Shown piece after piece: positions 27,133 to 38,488 of a stretch of DNA of 64,000 nt. A program made the translations under genes and the position numbers. The notes under the pieces were generated by a model. The model ran no database searches. It saw only the letters and a program-made list of their open reading frames with translations, and was not told where the DNA came from. The stretch covers positions 1 to 64,000 of the forward strand of contig NZ_NSJF01000006.1 of NCBI RefSeq assembly GCF_002285285.1. Reading direction: 5' to 3'. The stretch comes from Vandammella animalimorsus. Lineage in GTDB: Bacteria > Pseudomonadota > Gammaproteobacteria > Burkholderiales > Burkholderiaceae_C. Positions within the stretch are counted from its first letter, which is position 1. The number at the start of each line of letters is the position of its first letter.

Positions 27133-27768
27133 ATGCTTAGCTATCTAATTGAAAATTTAGCATCCATTTTGACAGCAGTCTTCACTTTACTCACTGCCGC
27201 AGTCGCATACATCGCAATTTACCAAAACTCTCGCCCAAGCATTATTGCCTATTACCAACCCAGCACACGCACACAATCAATTATTGATTTAGTTATTGAA
27301 AATTCAGGCCATAGCAATGCCTACGACATAAAATTCTCCCAACCGGTACCAATATGCCAGTTTGGAATTGGCGCTTCATTGGCAGGAGTTGACCACATTC
27401 CTACTTCATCAAGTATTCCATCGCTTGCGCCTGCTCAAAGGCTGATTTTTCAGGGCGGGAAGTACAATGAACTTTTAAATGCCTTGGGGCGTGATGGCAT
27501 ATCATTGAAAATCAAATACAAGTTTCGACCTCCTCTTTGGTTTCAAGTCAAAAAAACTGAAAATTGCACAATCTCAATCAACCACCTAGCAGGAATAATG
27601 ACCTTTAAAAGTATTGAGCAAGCAGTGATTGATGCCATAGAGGGACACAATCAGACCACAATCAAGGATATTTGCAACTCTCTTCAAGAAATCGAAAAGC
27701 ACCTAGCAGCAATCAGTAGCAGCAATAGTTCTTTAGGCCGTAAAGGAGGGAGATTTGCACATCTTTAA
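27133..27768 (+). CDS. hypothetical membrane-anchored protein in a low-GC insert
   Basis: I do not recognise this 211-aa protein. One N-terminal membrane segment (ASILTAVFTLLTAAVAYIAI, about residues 10-30) anchors a soluble region. That region begins with RPSIIAYYQPSTRTQSIIDLVIENSGHSNAYDIKF, resembling the immunoglobulin-like beta-sandwich that often follows a single anchor in such orphan proteins. The C-terminal third is helical and charged. Two sampled 60-base lines had 27 and 24 G+C, far below the neighbours, as did the flanking 230 bases. The start is preceded by only a weak AGAAAG. The composition suggests recent acquisition between accD and the DUF1178 gene. Confidence 0.65.
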   Translation: MLSYLIENLASILTAVFTLLTAAVAYIAIYQNSRPSIIAYYQPSTRTQSIIDLVIENSGHSNAYDIKFSQPVPICQFGIGASLAGVDHIPTSSSIPSLAPAQRLIFQGGKYNELLNALGRDGISLKIKYKFRPPLWFQVKKTENCTISINHLAGIMTFKSIEQAVIDAIEGHNQTTIKDICNSLQEIEKHLAAISSSNSSLGRKGGRFAHL

Positions 27769-27837
27769 ATGTCCCATCATACAAAAATAAATAAACTTTA
27801 TTAATTTACAAAGAGCTCGGAATTAAATCAAAACACC

Positions 27838-28344
27838 TTATTGCAATGGCTCATCCGCCCCTTCGGGCAGGGGCAGCACGGGGATTCCCTCGTCCAGCAA
27901 CTCCAACATTTGCTGCACGCTGGCTTGGCCGTGGATGGGCCGCTCTGGCGCCTGGCCTTCGTGGATGCGGCGGGCCTCGGCGGTAAAGCGCTCACCAACG
28001 TTTTCGGCATTTTTCAGCAAGGCGCGCGCCTGGCTCAGCCACTGGGCCTGGCGTCTGCGCTGCTCGGCCATGGCCTGCTGCGCGCCAGGGCTGGGTGTAT
28101 GCATTTCTGCCTGACTGGACGCCTTGTCTGCCCTAGCTGGCGGCGGCGGCTGGGCGGCAGCGCTGGGCTGGCGGTTGCTCTTGGCCTTCAAGTGCGGCGC
28201 GCTGAGCAGCTTGTCGATTTGCGCGCTCCCACATACCGGGCATTGCAGCAGGCCACGTTGGCACTGCGACTGGTAATCCTCAGCCGAGGCGAACCAGCCT
28301 TCAAACACATGCCCGTGCGCGCAGCGCAGATCGAAAACTTTCAT
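27838..28344 (-). CDS. DUF1178 family protein
   Basis: This 168-aa protein begins MKVFDLRCAHGHVFEGWFASAEDY, with a zinc-ribbon-like pair of motifs (CAHGH near residue 8 and CPVCGS near residue 36). A Pro/Ala/Gln-rich linker and a helical C-terminal domain (AENVGERFTAEARRIHEGQAPERPIHGQA) follow. Its function is unknown. In Burkholderiales it usually lies downstream of nuoN, often after DUF2818 and NUDIX genes. Here it is separated from nuoN only by the operon terminator, and those two genes are absent. Confidence 0.9.
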   Translation of the reverse strand: MKVFDLRCAHGHVFEGWFASAEDYQSQCQRGLLQCPVCGSAQIDKLLSAPHLKAKSNRQPSAAAQPPPPARADKASSQAEMHTPSPGAQQAMAEQRRRQAQWLSQARALLKNAENVGERFTAEARRIHEGQAPERPIHGQASVQQMLELLDEGIPVLPLPEGADEPLQ

Positions 28345-28429
28345 GGGTGCCAACTCCTGGCGTAGACACTGGCCTTGCCTGCGAGAGAACGCTTGGGGAC
28401 GTCGTGCCAGCCGAGCCAGATTGTGAAGC

Positions 28430-28468
28430 AAAAACCCCTGCCAGACACCGCAAGGTGCTGCAGGGGTT
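28430..28468 (-). terminator. rho-independent terminator of the nuo operon
   Basis: Read on the minus strand, AACCCCTGC and GCAGGGGTT form a 9-bp stem that closes an inner CACC/GGTG stem, followed by TTTTT. It lies about 60 bases after the nuoN stop and separates the complex I operon from the DUF1178 gene. Confidence 0.85.
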
Positions 28469-28525
28469 GTGCGAAGGGATGCAGTCTTTGACTGGTCAGG
28501 CCAATCCCGTGCCGTCCCCCTCAAG

Positions 28526-30025
28526 TCAAGTGCGCAAGGCGTTGAGCACGGCCTGCGCGCAAATGGCCATCAGCCCGCCCGGGAACAGGCCCAGCACCAG
28601 CATCAGCGCGCCATTGACGGTCAGCACCAGCTTCACGTCCCAGCCGGCCTCAAGCGGGCGTGCCTGGATGTCGGGGGCGTCAAAGTACATCACCTTGACC
28701 ACGCGCAGGTAGTAGAAGGCGCCGATCAACGACATGATGACGGCGAACACCGCCAGCGCAATGTGCAGGCTGGAGCCCGTGGCCAGCAGGGCCTGGAGCA
28801 CGGCGAACTTGGCATAAAAGCCCACCAGCGGCGGGATGCCGGCCATGGAGAACATGCACAAGGCCATGATGCCTGCGTACAGCGGGCTGCGCTGGTTCAG
28901 GCCGGCCAGGTCGGTGATCTGGTCGGCCTCGAAGCCTTCACGGGCCAGTAGCATGATGATGCCGAAGGTGGCCAGCGTGGTCAGCACGTAGGTCACCACG
29001 TAGAACATGGCCGAGCCGTAGGCGGCCTGGGCGCTGTCGGCATTGAACTCGCCGCCCTGCACACCGGACATCAGACCCAGCAGGATGAAGCCCACATGCG
29101 AAATGGTCGAGTAGGCCAGCATGCGCTTGAGGTTTTTCTGTGCAATGGCCACCAGGTTGCCGATGAACAGCGAGGCCATGGCCAGAATGCCCAGCATTTG
29201 CTGCCAGTCGGTGGCCAGGGGCAGCAGGCCATCGACCAGCATGCGCATCACGATGCCGAAGGCGGCCAGCTTGGGCGCCGAGGCAATCAACAGCGTCACG
29301 GCCGTGGGCGCGCCCTGGTAGACGTCGGGGATCCACATGTGGAAGGGCACGGCCCCCAGCTTGAAGGCCAGGCCGGCGACGATGAACACCAGGCCGAAGA
29401 CCAGCACCTGCTTGTGCTCGAACAGGCCCTGGTTGATGACGCGGAAAATCTCCCCAATATCCAGCGAGCCCGTGGCGCCGTAAAGCATGGACATGCCATA
29501 GAGCAGGAAGCCGCTGGCCATGGCGCCGAGCACGAAGTACTTCATTGCCGCCTCGGTGGCCTGGCTGTCGTCACGGCGCAGGGCCACCAGCGCATAGCTC
29601 GACAGCGTCAGCAGCTCCAGGCCGAGGTACAGCAGCAGCAGGTTGTTGCCCGAGATCATGAAGTCGATGCCCAGCAGCGCCAGCAGGGACAGCGAGAACA
29701 GCTCACCGCCGCGCAGCATGTCGCGCGAGGCCGAATAGGGGCGCGCATAGACCAGCGCCACCAGCACGCTGACGGCGGCAAAGCCCTTGAGCCAGCTGGC
29801 CATGGAATCGACCACCATCATGTTGCCAAAGCCGTACAAGGTATTGCCGTGGCTGGCGTAGATGAAGTTCATGCCGGCCACCACGGCCAGCGTGGCCAGC
29901 GTCAGCCAGTGCGTGGTCGGGCGCAGGCGCTGTTTTTCCTTCAGGTCCACCAGCGTGATGGCACAGGCCATGACCATCAGCACCAGCTCCGGATACACGG
30001 CCACCCAGCTATATCTGTCAATCAT
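28526..30025 (-). CDS. nuoN: NADH-quinone oxidoreductase subunit N
   Basis: This 499-aa subunit is one of three antiporter-like proton-pumping subunits of complex I. It has about 14 membrane helices, with conserved charged residues in the half-channels, such as the Glu in [15 protein letters not shown] and the Lys in [24 protein letters not shown]. Family segments such as [26 protein letters not shown] are intact. It is the last gene of the nuo operon, followed by a strong terminator. Confidence 0.97.
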   Translation of the reverse strand: MIDRYSWVAVYPELVLMVMACAITLVDLKEKQRLRPTTHWLTLATLAVVAGMNFIYASHGNTLYGFGNMMVVDSMASWLKGFAAVSVLVALVYARPYSASRDMLRGGELFSLSLLALLGIDFMISGNNLLLLYLGLELLTLSSYALVALRRDDSQATEAAMKYFVLGAMASGFLLYGMSMLYGATGSLDIGEIFRVINQGLFEHKQVLVFGLVFIVAGLAFKLGAVPFHMWIPDVYQGAPTAVTLLIASAPKLAAFGIVMRMLVDGLLPLATDWQQMLGILAMASLFIGNLVAIAQKNLKRMLAYSTISHVGFILLGLMSGVQGGEFNADSAQAAYGSAMFYVVTYVLTTLATFGIIMLLAREGFEADQITDLAGLNQRSPLYAGIMALCMFSMAGIPPLVGFYAKFAVLQALLATGSSLHIALAVFAVIMSLIGAFYYLRVVKVMYFDAPDIQARPLEAGWDVKLVLTVNGALMLVLGLFPGGLMAICAQAVLNALRT

Positions 30026-30047
30026 CGTAAAACTCTCTTCTGGGCAA

Positions 30048-31523
30048 TTACTGCAGCTTGGCCTGCGCGATGTGGGCCAGCAGTTGGGCGACGGAGGCGT
30101 CCATCACGTCGGTGAAGGGCTTGGGGTGAATGCCCATGTAGAGCACGCACACGGCCAGCACGACCATGACCAGCATTTCACGCGCATTGATGTCCTGCAG
30201 CGCGCGCACCTCATCGTTGCGCACATCGCCCAGGTAGACCTTTTTGTACATCAGCAGCGAATAGGACGCGCCCAGGATCAGCGCCGTGGCCGCCAGGATG
30301 CCCACGGTGAAGCTGTGCTGCACCGAGCCCAGGATGACCATCCACTCACCGATGAAGCCGGCCGTGGCCGGCAAACCGGCATTGGCCATGGCAAACAGCA
30401 GCGCGAAGGCGGCAAACTTGGGCATGGTGTTGACCACCCCGCCGTAGGCGGCGATCTCACGGGTGTGCATGCGGTCGTAGAGCACGCCGATGGCCAGGAA
30501 CATCGCGGCCGAGACGAAGCCGTGCGCGATCATCTGCACCAACGCGCCGGTCATGCCCAGCTGGTTGAAGAGGAAAAAGCCCAGGCTGACGAAGCCCATG
30601 TGCGCCACCGAGGAATAGGCCACGAGCTTTTTCATGTCCTCCTGCACGATGGCCACCAGGCCCACGTAGATCACAGCGATCAGCGACAGCGCGATCATCA
30701 GCCAGGCATATTCCTGCGCGGCATCGGGCGCGATCGGCAGCGAAAAACGCAGAAAGCCGTAGGCCCCCAGCTTGAGCATGATGGCCGCCAGCACGGCCGA
30801 GCCGCCGGTGGGCGCTTCCACGTGCACGTCAGGCAGCCAGGTGTGCACCGGCCACATCGGGATCTTCACGGCGAAGGCGGCGAAGAAGGCAAAGAAGATC
30901 CAGGTCTGCTCCAACAGCGACAGCGGCTGGGCATGCCAGGTCAGGATGTCGAAGCTGCCGCCCGAGACGTTGTAGAGGTAGATCACCGCCACCAGCGTCA
31001 GCAGCGAACCCAGCAGGGTGTAGAGGAAAAACTTGAACGCGGCGTAGATCTTGCGCGGCCCGCCCCAGACGCCAATGATCAGGTACATCGGGATCAGCGT
31101 GGCCTCGAAGAACACGTAGAACAGCATGCCATCCAGCGCGGTGAACACGCCCACCATCAGGCCCGAGAGGATCAGGAACGCGCCCATGTACTGGTTGACG
31201 CGCTCAGTGATGCTCTCCCACGAGGCAATCACGACGATGACGGTGATGAAGGCTGTCAGCGGCACGAACCAGAACGACAGGCCATCGACGCCCAGGTGGT
31301 AATGCACGTTGAACGCGGCAATCCAGGGTGTTTTTTCGACGAACTGCATCTGAGCCGTGCCAGTGTCGAAGCCGGTATAGAGCGGCAGCGTCACCAGCAG
31401 GCCCAGCACGGCGCCGGCCAACGCCAGCCAACGCACCAGGTTGGCCTGCCCAGGCTTGCCCAGGGGCAGCAGCAGGATGCCCGCCACGATGGGCACCCAG
31501 ATCGCGAGACTTAACCAAGCCAT
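30048..31523 (-). CDS. nuoM: NADH-quinone oxidoreductase subunit M
   Basis: This 491-aa antiporter-like subunit has about 14 membrane helices. It carries the hallmark [18 protein letters not shown], with the conserved Glu, then [31 protein letters not shown], with the channel Lys, and [22 protein letters not shown]. The start at 31523 gives [15 protein letters not shown]; an upstream in-frame start would add 19 charged residues and overlap nuoL. It is 13 bases after nuoL and 22 bases before nuoN. Confidence 0.97.
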   Translation of the reverse strand: MAWLSLAIWVPIVAGILLLPLGKPGQANLVRWLALAGAVLGLLVTLPLYTGFDTGTAQMQFVEKTPWIAAFNVHYHLGVDGLSFWFVPLTAFITVIVVIASWESITERVNQYMGAFLILSGLMVGVFTALDGMLFYVFFEATLIPMYLIIGVWGGPRKIYAAFKFFLYTLLGSLLTLVAVIYLYNVSGGSFDILTWHAQPLSLLEQTWIFFAFFAAFAVKIPMWPVHTWLPDVHVEAPTGGSAVLAAIMLKLGAYGFLRFSLPIAPDAAQEYAWLMIALSLIAVIYVGLVAIVQEDMKKLVAYSSVAHMGFVSLGFFLFNQLGMTGALVQMIAHGFVSAAMFLAIGVLYDRMHTREIAAYGGVVNTMPKFAAFALLFAMANAGLPATAGFIGEWMVILGSVQHSFTVGILAATALILGASYSLLMYKKVYLGDVRNDEVRALQDINAREMLVMVVLAVCVLYMGIHPKPFTDVMDASVAQLLAHIAQAKLQ

Positions 31524-31536
31524 TTTTCTTGTTCTC

Positions 31537-33558
31537 CTAGTGGCTCCGCCACACGAAATACGCCATGAGCGCGAACACACCCAGAATCATGACCAGCGCG
31601 TAGTAGTAAATGAAACCCGATTGGAACCAGCGCACCACGCCGGCCAGCCAGCCCACCAGTCGCCAGGATCCGTTGACCACGGCGCCATCGATCAGCGCCT
31701 GGTCGCCCGCCTTCCAGAACACCCGCCCCAGCTTCATGAAGCTGCCTGCGATGCCATCGATCCAGAGCTTGTCCATGAAGTACTTTTCCTCGAACAGGCG
31801 GTAGATGGGGTGGAAGGCGCGTTGGAAGAATGCCGGCACGGCGGGATTGACCATGTAGCAATACCAGGCGGCCGCCACACCGGCCAGCGCCAGCCAGAAC
31901 GGCGCCGTGACGAAGGCGTGCAGACCCAGCTCCAGCCAGCCGTGGATGTGCTCGGCCAGGTAGGCCATGGCCGGGTGCTTGGCCGCATCGACGAAGATCA
32001 CGCCCTTGAAGAAATCACCGAACAGGAAGCCCATCAGCACGCAGGCGCCAATGGCCACCGAAGGAATGGTCAGCAGCAGCAGCGGCACCGTCACCACCCA
32101 GGGCGATTCGTGCGGCTTGGCGCCATGACCATGGCCATGGTCGTCGTGGTGGTGCTCATGCACATGCGGATCCTCGTCGTAGCGCTCGCGGCCATGGAAG
32201 ACCAGGAAGTACATGCGGAACGAATAGAACGCCGTGATGAATACGCCCGAGAGCACGGCCCAGTAGGCCAGGCCCGAGGCCGGCAGGTTGCTGGCGCCCA
32301 CGGCCATGATGATGGCGTCCTTGGAGTAGAAGCCGGAGAAGAACGGCGTGCCGATCAGCGCCAGCGAACCCAGCAGCGAGGTGATCCAGGTAATCGGCAT
32401 GTACTTCCACAGCCCGCCCATATAACGCATGTCTTGGTTGTGGTGGCAACCCATGATGACCGAACCCGCGCCGAGGAACAGCAGCGCCTTGAAGAAGGCG
32501 TGCGTCATCAGGTGGAACACCGCCACGTGGTAGGCCGAGGCACCCAGGGCCACGGTCATGTAGCCCAGCTGCGACAGCGTGGAATAGGCCACGACGCGCT
32601 TGATATCGTTCTGGATCAGGCCCAGCAGTCCCATGAAAAAGGCCGTGATGGAGCCGATGATGAGGATGAAGTTCAGCGCGGTGTCCGACAGCTCATACAG
32701 CGGCGAGAAGCGCGCCACCATGAAGATGCCGGCCGTCACCATGGTGGCGGCGTGGATCAGCGCCGAGATCGGCGTCGGGCCTTCCATCGAATCGGGCAGC
32801 CAGACGTGCAAGGGGAACTGCGCGCTCTTGCCCATGGCGCCGATGAACAGGCAGATCAGCGCCGCCGTCAGCAGGCTGCGGTCGGTGCCTGGCAGGTTCA
32901 GTGTTGCCAGATGGTCGGCGCGGGCAAAGACCTCGCTGTAGTTGAAGGTGCCCACGCTGGCCACCAGCAAGCCGATGCCCAGAATGAAGCCGAAATCGCC
33001 CACGCGGTTGATCAAAAAGGCCTTGAGGTTGGCGAATACGGCAGTGGGCTTGGTGTACCAGAAGCCGATCAGCAGGTAGGACACCAGGCCCACGGCCTCC
33101 CAACCGAAGAACAGCTGCAGCATGTTGTTGCTCATCACGAGCATCAGCATGGAGAAGGTGAACAGCGAGATGTAGGAGAAGAAGCGGTTGTAGCCCGGGT
33201 CGCCCTCCATGTAGCCGATGGTGTAGAGGTGCACCATCAGCGAGACGAAGGTCACCACCACCATCATCATGGCCGAGAGGCTGTCGATCTGGAAGCCGAC
33301 CTCCATCGCGGTATTGCCCAGCACAGCCCATTGGTAGAGCGTCTGGTTGAGCACCGGCGCGCCGTTCATGACCTTCCACAGGGTCATGGCCGAGAGCACG
33401 AAGGCGATGAACACGCCGGCGATGGTGATGCTGTGCCCTGCCCTGCGGCCCAGCAGATTGCCGCCCATGGCGGTGCCGAAGATGCCGACGATGAAGGCGC
33501 CGATCAATGGGGCCAACGGCACCCAGAGCAAGGTCGATGCGGAAAGTGTTGGAGTCAT
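31537..33558 (-). CDS. nuoL: NADH-quinone oxidoreductase subunit L
   Basis: This 673-aa protein is the distal antiporter-like subunit, with about 16 membrane helices and the long amphipathic lateral helix at its C-terminus (WIDGIAGSFMKLGRVFWKAGDQALIDGAVVNG). Motifs include LLQLFFGWEAVGLVSYLLIGFW, with the conserved Glu, and KSAQFPLHVWLPDSMEGPTPISALIHAATMVTAG, with the Lys. A His-rich loop (HVHEHHHDDHGHGHG, about residues 465-480) is unusual and may bind metal, or simply be a soluble loop. Confidence 0.97.
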   Translation of the reverse strand: MTPTLSASTLLWVPLAPLIGAFIVGIFGTAMGGNLLGRRAGHSITIAGVFIAFVLSAMTLWKVMNGAPVLNQTLYQWAVLGNTAMEVGFQIDSLSAMMMVVVTFVSLMVHLYTIGYMEGDPGYNRFFSYISLFTFSMLMLVMSNNMLQLFFGWEAVGLVSYLLIGFWYTKPTAVFANLKAFLINRVGDFGFILGIGLLVASVGTFNYSEVFARADHLATLNLPGTDRSLLTAALICLFIGAMGKSAQFPLHVWLPDSMEGPTPISALIHAATMVTAGIFMVARFSPLYELSDTALNFILIIGSITAFFMGLLGLIQNDIKRVVAYSTLSQLGYMTVALGASAYHVAVFHLMTHAFFKALLFLGAGSVIMGCHHNQDMRYMGGLWKYMPITWITSLLGSLALIGTPFFSGFYSKDAIIMAVGASNLPASGLAYWAVLSGVFITAFYSFRMYFLVFHGRERYDEDPHVHEHHHDDHGHGHGAKPHESPWVVTVPLLLLTIPSVAIGACVLMGFLFGDFFKGVIFVDAAKHPAMAYLAEHIHGWLELGLHAFVTAPFWLALAGVAAAWYCYMVNPAVPAFFQRAFHPIYRLFEEKYFMDKLWIDGIAGSFMKLGRVFWKAGDQALIDGAVVNGSWRLVGWLAGVVRWFQSGFIYYYALVMILGVFALMAYFVWRSH

Positions 33559-33577
33559 GGTCTGCCTTGCCTCGTGA

Positions 33578-33886
33578 TCAGCCTTTGAGGGTCGTCAAGT
33601 CGTCGGCGCTGATGCTGGTGCGGGCGCGGAATAGCTGCACCAGAATGGCCAGACCAATGGCCGCCTCGGCCGCCGCCACGGTCATGATGAAGAACACGAA
33701 CACCTGCCCGTGCAAGTCGCCCAGGAAGTAAGAAAACGCCACGAAGTTCATGTTCACGGCCAGCAGCATCAGCTCAATGGCCATCAGCAGCACGATCAGG
33801 TTCTTGCGGTTGAGGAAGATCCCCACCACGGCCAGGGCGAACAGGATCGCCCCCAGCGACAGAAAATGCCCCAATGTCAGACTCAT
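33578..33886 (-). CDS. nuoK: NADH-quinone oxidoreductase subunit K
   Basis: This 102-aa subunit has three membrane helices, carrying the conserved Glu residues in [25 protein letters not shown] that form part of the proton path between NuoH and NuoN. Its start overlaps the nuoJ stop by 4 bases. Length and sequence are standard for the family. Confidence 0.97.
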   Translation of the reverse strand: MSLTLGHFLSLGAILFALAVVGIFLNRKNLIVLLMAIELMLLAVNMNFVAFSYFLGDLHGQVFVFFIMTVAAAEAAIGLAILVQLFRARTSISADDLTTLKG

Positions 33887-34533
33887 GGCTTGATCTCCTC
33901 TTGCGCGGCCTGTGCCGGCTCAGCCGCAGGCGCGCGGCGCACCGCAGGCATTTGCACGACGCGCATGCGATCCTCGGCCTTGACGTGCACCTGCAGCGAT
34001 GCGTCGATGGCCTTGGTGTCACGGCGCGTGCGCAGCGTCAGTGCGATCGCAGCAATCATGCCCACCAGCAGGATCACGCCGGCGACCTGCACTGGCAGCA
34101 CGTATTCGGTGTACATCAGCTTGCCCAGCTCACGCGTGTTGTTGTAGCCAGGCTGGGCGGCGATGAGTTCGCCAGCGGCATCGGTATCGGGAAAGCCCAG
34201 CCAGAGCACGGCCACCATCTGGCCCACGACCACGGCCAGAATCACCAACGCCGCCGGCAGGTTCTTCTTCAGTGCGCCCTGCATGCGCTCGATGCGGATG
34301 TCCAGCATCATCACGACGAACAGGAACAGCACCATCACCGCCCCCAGGTACACCATCACCAGCAGGATGGCCAGGAACTCGGCACGCATCAGCAGCCAGA
34401 CCCCTGCGGCCTGCGAGAAGGCAAAGATCAGGTAGAGCACCGCATGCACCGGGTTGCGCGCCGTGATGACGCGCAAGGCTGCAAACAGCAGCGCTGCGGC
34501 AAAAAGGTAAAAGAATGCGTTTCTGACGTCCAT
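33883..34533 (-). CDS. nuoJ: NADH-quinone oxidoreductase subunit J
   Basis: This 216-aa membrane subunit has five predicted helices, including [22 protein letters not shown], whose central kinked helix is thought to link quinone chemistry to proton movement. The C-terminus is a hydrophilic Ala/Pro/Glu tail of about 50 residues. It overlaps nuoK by ATGA and follows nuoI after 99 bases in which I see nothing else. Confidence 0.96.
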   Translation of the reverse strand: MDVRNAFFYLFAAALLFAALRVITARNPVHAVLYLIFAFSQAAGVWLLMRAEFLAILLVMVYLGAVMVLFLFVVMMLDIRIERMQGALKKNLPAALVILAVVVGQMVAVLWLGFPDTDAAGELIAAQPGYNNTRELGKLMYTEYVLPVQVAGVILLVGMIAAIALTLRTRRDTKAIDASLQVHVKAEDRMRVVQMPAVRRAPAAEPAQAAQEEIKP

Positions 34534-34632
34534 GACGGTCTTCTTCTCAGCCTGCGCCTGCGGCGCTGCAAAGGTCTTCGTAAGGAATGGGATGTACGCC
34601 CCTGGAATCCAGCCCGCTGCTGGCGCAGGGCT

Positions 34633-35163
34633 TCAGCGGTACGGGGCATCGGCCGCCTTGGCCGCGGCAATCTCTTTCTCGTAGCGGTCGCCCACGGCCA
34701 GCAGCATTTCCTTGGTGAAGTACAAATCGCCGCGCTTTTCGCCGTGGTATTCGAAAATCTGCGTCTCGACGATCGAATCCACCGGGCAGCTTTCTTCGCA
34801 AAAGCCGCAGAAGATGCACTTGGTCAGGTCGATGTCGTAGCGTGTGGTGCGGCGTGTGCCGTCATCGCGAACGTCCGACTCGATGGTGATGGCCATGGCC
34901 GGGCAGACCGCCTCGCACAGCTTGCAGGCGATGCAACGCTCCTCGCCGTTTTCATAACGGCGCAGCGCATGCAGGCCGCGAAAGCGCGGTGACAGCGGAG
35001 TTTTCTCCTCAGGGAACTGCACCGTGATGCGACGGCTCATGGCGTAGCGGCCGGTCAGCATCATGCCCTTGAGCAACTCCCAGAGCATGAAGCTCTTGAA
35101 GAAGTCCTTCAGGGAAAAGGCGTTGCCGGAGATCGTGGGTTTGGCTTGCGTGGTGTGTGCCAT
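34633..35163 (-). CDS. nuoI: NADH-quinone oxidoreductase subunit I
   Basis: This 176-aa ferredoxin-like subunit carries two 4Fe-4S clusters (N6a and N6b). Motifs are [13 protein letters not shown] near residue 77 and [13 protein letters not shown] near residue 116, which pass electrons toward NuoB. The N-terminus ([25 protein letters not shown]) is slightly longer than usual. It lies in the peripheral arm of complex I, and its gene is between nuoH and nuoJ as expected. Confidence 0.97.
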   Translation of the reverse strand: MAHTTQAKPTISGNAFSLKDFFKSFMLWELLKGMMLTGRYAMSRRITVQFPEEKTPLSPRFRGLHALRRYENGEERCIACKLCEAVCPAMAITIESDVRDDGTRRTTRYDIDLTKCIFCGFCEESCPVDSIVETQIFEYHGEKRGDLYFTKEMLLAVGDRYEKEIAAAKAADAPYR

Positions 35164-35179
35164 CTGCTTGTTCGCTCCA

Positions 35180-36256
35180 TCAATGCCAGATGTTCAGCGG
35201 CGAGAACAGCCAAATGCCGACCACGACCACCCACACCAGTGTCAATGGGATAAAAATCTTCCAGCCCAGGCGCATGACCTGGTCATAGCGGAAACGCGGG
35301 AAAGTGGCGCGGATCCAGATGAACCAGCTGACGACCAACGAGGCCTTGATTCCCAGCCAGATCCAGCCAGGGATGAAATCCAGGAAGGCCAAAGGCGCAT
35401 CCCAGCCGCCCAGGAACAAGATCGCCGCCAGGAACGACACCAGCCACATGCTGGCGTATTCGGCCAGGAAGAAGATCGCAAAACCCATGCCAGAGTACTC
35501 GACCATGTGGCCGGCGACGATCTCAGCCTCGCTCTCGACCATGTCGAACGGGTGACGGTTGGTTTCGGCCACGACCGAGATCATGTAGACCACGAACAGC
35601 GGCAGCAGCGGCAGCCAGTTCCAAGAGAGGAAATTCAGGCCCATGTCGGCAAAACGGCCCACCTCTTGCACGCGCACGATGTCGCTGAGGTTCATGCTGC
35701 CCGTGACCATGACGACCGCGAGAAAACAAAAGCCCAGCGCGATCTCGTAACTGATCATCTGCGCCGAGGCGCGGATTGCACCCAGGAACGGGTATTTAGA
35801 GTTCGAGGCCCAACCGGCAATGATGACACCGTACACCTCGATGGAGGTGATGGCCATGATCAGCAGCACGCCGGCATGCACGTTGGACAGCGCCATGTCG
35901 GGGCCGAAGGGAATCGCCACCCAGGCCGCCAGCGCCGGCATGATGGCCATCACCGGGCCGAGCAAATACAGTTTGAAGCTGGCCGCCGAGGGACGAATGA
36001 TTTCCTTGGTCAGCAGCTTCAGGCCATCGGCCATGGGCTGCAGCAGGCCCCAAGGGCCAACGCGGTTGGGGCCATAGCGCACTTGCATCCAGCCCAGCAG
36101 CTTGCGCTCCCACAGCGTCAGGTAGGCCACGGCAATCATCAGCGGGGCCACGATGGCCACGATCTTCAGCAGGTTCCACAGCACTGGCCAAGCCAGGCCG
36201 TTCCACCATGCAGCGTCGATCGCATTGAAGCCCAGGTTGTAGAAGGATTCGATCAT
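35180..36256 (-). CDS. nuoH: NADH-quinone oxidoreductase subunit H
   Basis: This 358-aa membrane subunit has eight helices and forms the quinone chamber with NuoB and NuoD. Conserved parts are [36 protein letters not shown] and [30 protein letters not shown], whose acidic residues line the E-channel. The start overlaps the nuoG stop by 4 bases. Confidence 0.97.
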   Translation of the reverse strand: MIESFYNLGFNAIDAAWWNGLAWPVLWNLLKIVAIVAPLMIAVAYLTLWERKLLGWMQVRYGPNRVGPWGLLQPMADGLKLLTKEIIRPSAASFKLYLLGPVMAIMPALAAWVAIPFGPDMALSNVHAGVLLIMAITSIEVYGVIIAGWASNSKYPFLGAIRASAQMISYEIALGFCFLAVVMVTGSMNLSDIVRVQEVGRFADMGLNFLSWNWLPLLPLFVVYMISVVAETNRHPFDMVESEAEIVAGHMVEYSGMGFAIFFLAEYASMWLVSFLAAILFLGGWDAPLAFLDFIPGWIWLGIKASLVVSWFIWIRATFPRFRYDQVMRLGWKIFIPLTLVWVVVVGIWLFSPLNIWH

Positions 36257-38466
36257 GCGCTCACCTCATCGACAGCGCGGGCAATTGGGGAGTTGGGCTG
36301 CGCTGCATCGCGTTGCACCTCGGCCCAGCCAGCGCGCTCGCCCAGGCGGGCATCGGCCGTGGCCTGCAGGGCCGGGGCACGGCGCACCAAGCCGTCGAGC
36401 TGGTAGATGCTGGCCACGACCGGGCGCACGCCAGCGACGCGCACATCGACCTGGGCGATGTCGGCACGATTGCTCAATGTCGCAGCCGGCACGAATGCAG
36501 GCTTGCTCTCGCCGGTGCGTTCGCGCGCAAAGCGCGCCAGCACTTCGGGCGATTCTTCGTAGTCGAAGCCGGGCAAGCCCAGCAGATTGCCCAGCACGCG
36601 CAGCACTTTCCAAGCCGGGCGGGTTTCGCCCAGTGGCTTGACCACAGCATGGAAGCTCTGCAGCCGGCCTTCGGCATTGACAAAACTGCCGGAGGTTTCC
36701 GTGAACGGCGAGATCGGCAGCAGCACGTCGGAAAACTCCAAGTTGGTTTTGAACGGGCTGAGCGTGACCACCATCTCGGCCTGCTGCAAGGCGGCCACAG
36801 CATTCTGACCGGCGGCACTGTCCCACTGCGGTTCGGTGTTGAGCAACAGCAAGGCTTTGGCCCCACCGGCCAGCATCTGCCCGGCATTCAGGCCATGCGC
36901 GCCCGGCAAGGCTGCGGCCCATTGAGCGCCCACGGTATTGGCCGCCTCGGTCAAGAAACCGACGCTGGCGCCGATGTGCTCGGCCAGCCAGTTGGCCAGG
37001 GCCAGCAAGGCCGTGGCCTGCGGATGGTGGGCCACGGCATTGCCCAACAGCACGGCCTTGGGCATACCCCCAGCGCCAGCCAGCAATTGCTTGGCCACAG
37101 CTTGATCCTGCGCATGCACGGGGGCCTCGAGCGGCGCTGGCAGGCCTTTCTCGGCAGCTACGGCCGCTGCCAGGCTGGCCAGCTCGGGCAGCCAATTCGT
37201 GCTGGGCACGATCCAGTTGTGCGCCACGGGCATGGCCCAGTCGTAGGCGTGCTCGGTAAAGGCATAGACCTGCGCGCCATGGCGCGCGGCCTGGCGGATG
37301 CGCGCGGCAAACAGCGGATGTTCCTTGCGCAGGTTGGAGCCGATGACCAGCGCCTGGCCCAGCGTGGAGAGCGCCGCGATCGAGGTGCCCAGCCAGCGCA
37401 CGCCGGCCTGCTGCGCAAACTCGGCATGGCGCAGGCGGTGGTCGATGCTGTCGCTGCCCAGGCCCTGCATCAGCTGCTTGGCCAGGATCAGTTCTTCAAG
37501 GGTGCTGTGCGGGCTGACCAACGCGCCAATGCGGTGCGCGCCGTGCTCGGCCTTGATCTGGCCCAGGCCCTGCGCCACGTATTCCAACGCTTGTTGCCAG
37601 CTCACTTCCTGCCATTGGCCGCCCTGCTTGATCATGGGCGCGCGCAGGCGATCCGGACCGTTGAGGGCTTCGTAGGAGAAGCGGTCGCGGTCGGCGATCC
37701 AGCATTCGTTGACAGCTTCGTTCTCGAACGGCAGCACGCGCATGACGCGATGGTTCTTGATCTGCACGATCAGGTTCGCGCCCGAGGAATCGTGCGGCGC
37801 GATCGACTTGCGGCGCGACAACTCCCAGGTGCGGGCGCTGTAGCGGAAGGGCTTGCTGGTGAGCGCGCCCACGGGGCAAATGTCGATCATGTTGCCGGAG
37901 ATTTCAGAATCGACTGTATCGCCTTTGACCGTGGTGATCTCGGAGTGCTCGCCACGATTGATCATGCCCAGCTCCATCACGCCGGCCACTTCCTGGCCGA
38001 AGCGCACGCAGCGTGTGCACTGGATGCAGCGGCTCATCTCCTCCATGGAGATCAGCGGGCCGACGTTCTTGTGCAGCACGACGCGCTTTTCCTCCTGGTA
38101 GCGCGAGCGGCCCTGACCATAGCCCACAGCCAAATCCTGCAATTGGCATTCACCGCCTTGATCGCAGATCGGGCAGTCCAGCGGATGGTTGATGAGCAGG
38201 AACTCCATCACCGATTGCTGGGCCTGCACGGCCTTGGCGCTGTGCGTATGCACCACCATGCCTTGCGTCACCGGCGTGGCACAGGCCGGCAGGGCCTTGG
38301 GGGCTTTTTCCACGTCCACCAGGCACATGCGGCAGTTGGCGGCGATGGAGAGTTTCTTGTGGTAGCAAAAGTGCGGGATGTAGGTGCCTGCCTTCTCGGC
38401 CGCATGCATGATCATGCTGCCTTCCTGCACCTGGACTTTTTTGCCGTCGAGTTCGATTTCAACCAT
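36253..38466 (-). CDS. nuoG: NADH-quinone oxidoreductase subunit G
   Basis: This 737-aa peripheral-arm subunit carries several iron-sulfur clusters. An N-terminal 2Fe-2S ferredoxin fold ([17 protein letters not shown], then PACATPV) is followed by a His/Cys 4Fe-4S site ([18 protein letters not shown]) and a [10 protein letters not shown]...CPVGALTSK site. The rest is a molybdopterin-oxidoreductase-like domain ([21 protein letters not shown]) without the cofactor role. The protein is full length and lies between nuoF and nuoH. Confidence 0.96.
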   Translation of the reverse strand: MVEIELDGKKVQVQEGSMIMHAAEKAGTYIPHFCYHKKLSIAANCRMCLVDVEKAPKALPACATPVTQGMVVHTHSAKAVQAQQSVMEFLLINHPLDCPICDQGGECQLQDLAVGYGQGRSRYQEEKRVVLHKNVGPLISMEEMSRCIQCTRCVRFGQEVAGVMELGMINRGEHSEITTVKGDTVDSEISGNMIDICPVGALTSKPFRYSARTWELSRRKSIAPHDSSGANLIVQIKNHRVMRVLPFENEAVNECWIADRDRFSYEALNGPDRLRAPMIKQGGQWQEVSWQQALEYVAQGLGQIKAEHGAHRIGALVSPHSTLEELILAKQLMQGLGSDSIDHRLRHAEFAQQAGVRWLGTSIAALSTLGQALVIGSNLRKEHPLFAARIRQAARHGAQVYAFTEHAYDWAMPVAHNWIVPSTNWLPELASLAAAVAAEKGLPAPLEAPVHAQDQAVAKQLLAGAGGMPKAVLLGNAVAHHPQATALLALANWLAEHIGASVGFLTEAANTVGAQWAAALPGAHGLNAGQMLAGGAKALLLLNTEPQWDSAAGQNAVAALQQAEMVVTLSPFKTNLEFSDVLLPISPFTETSGSFVNAEGRLQSFHAVVKPLGETRPAWKVLRVLGNLLGLPGFDYEESPEVLARFARERTGESKPAFVPAATLSNRADIAQVDVRVAGVRPVVASIYQLDGLVRRAPALQATADARLGERAGWAEVQRDAAQPNSPIARAVDEVSA

Positions 38467-38488
38467 ATCGCGGGTTCTCCATCATCGA

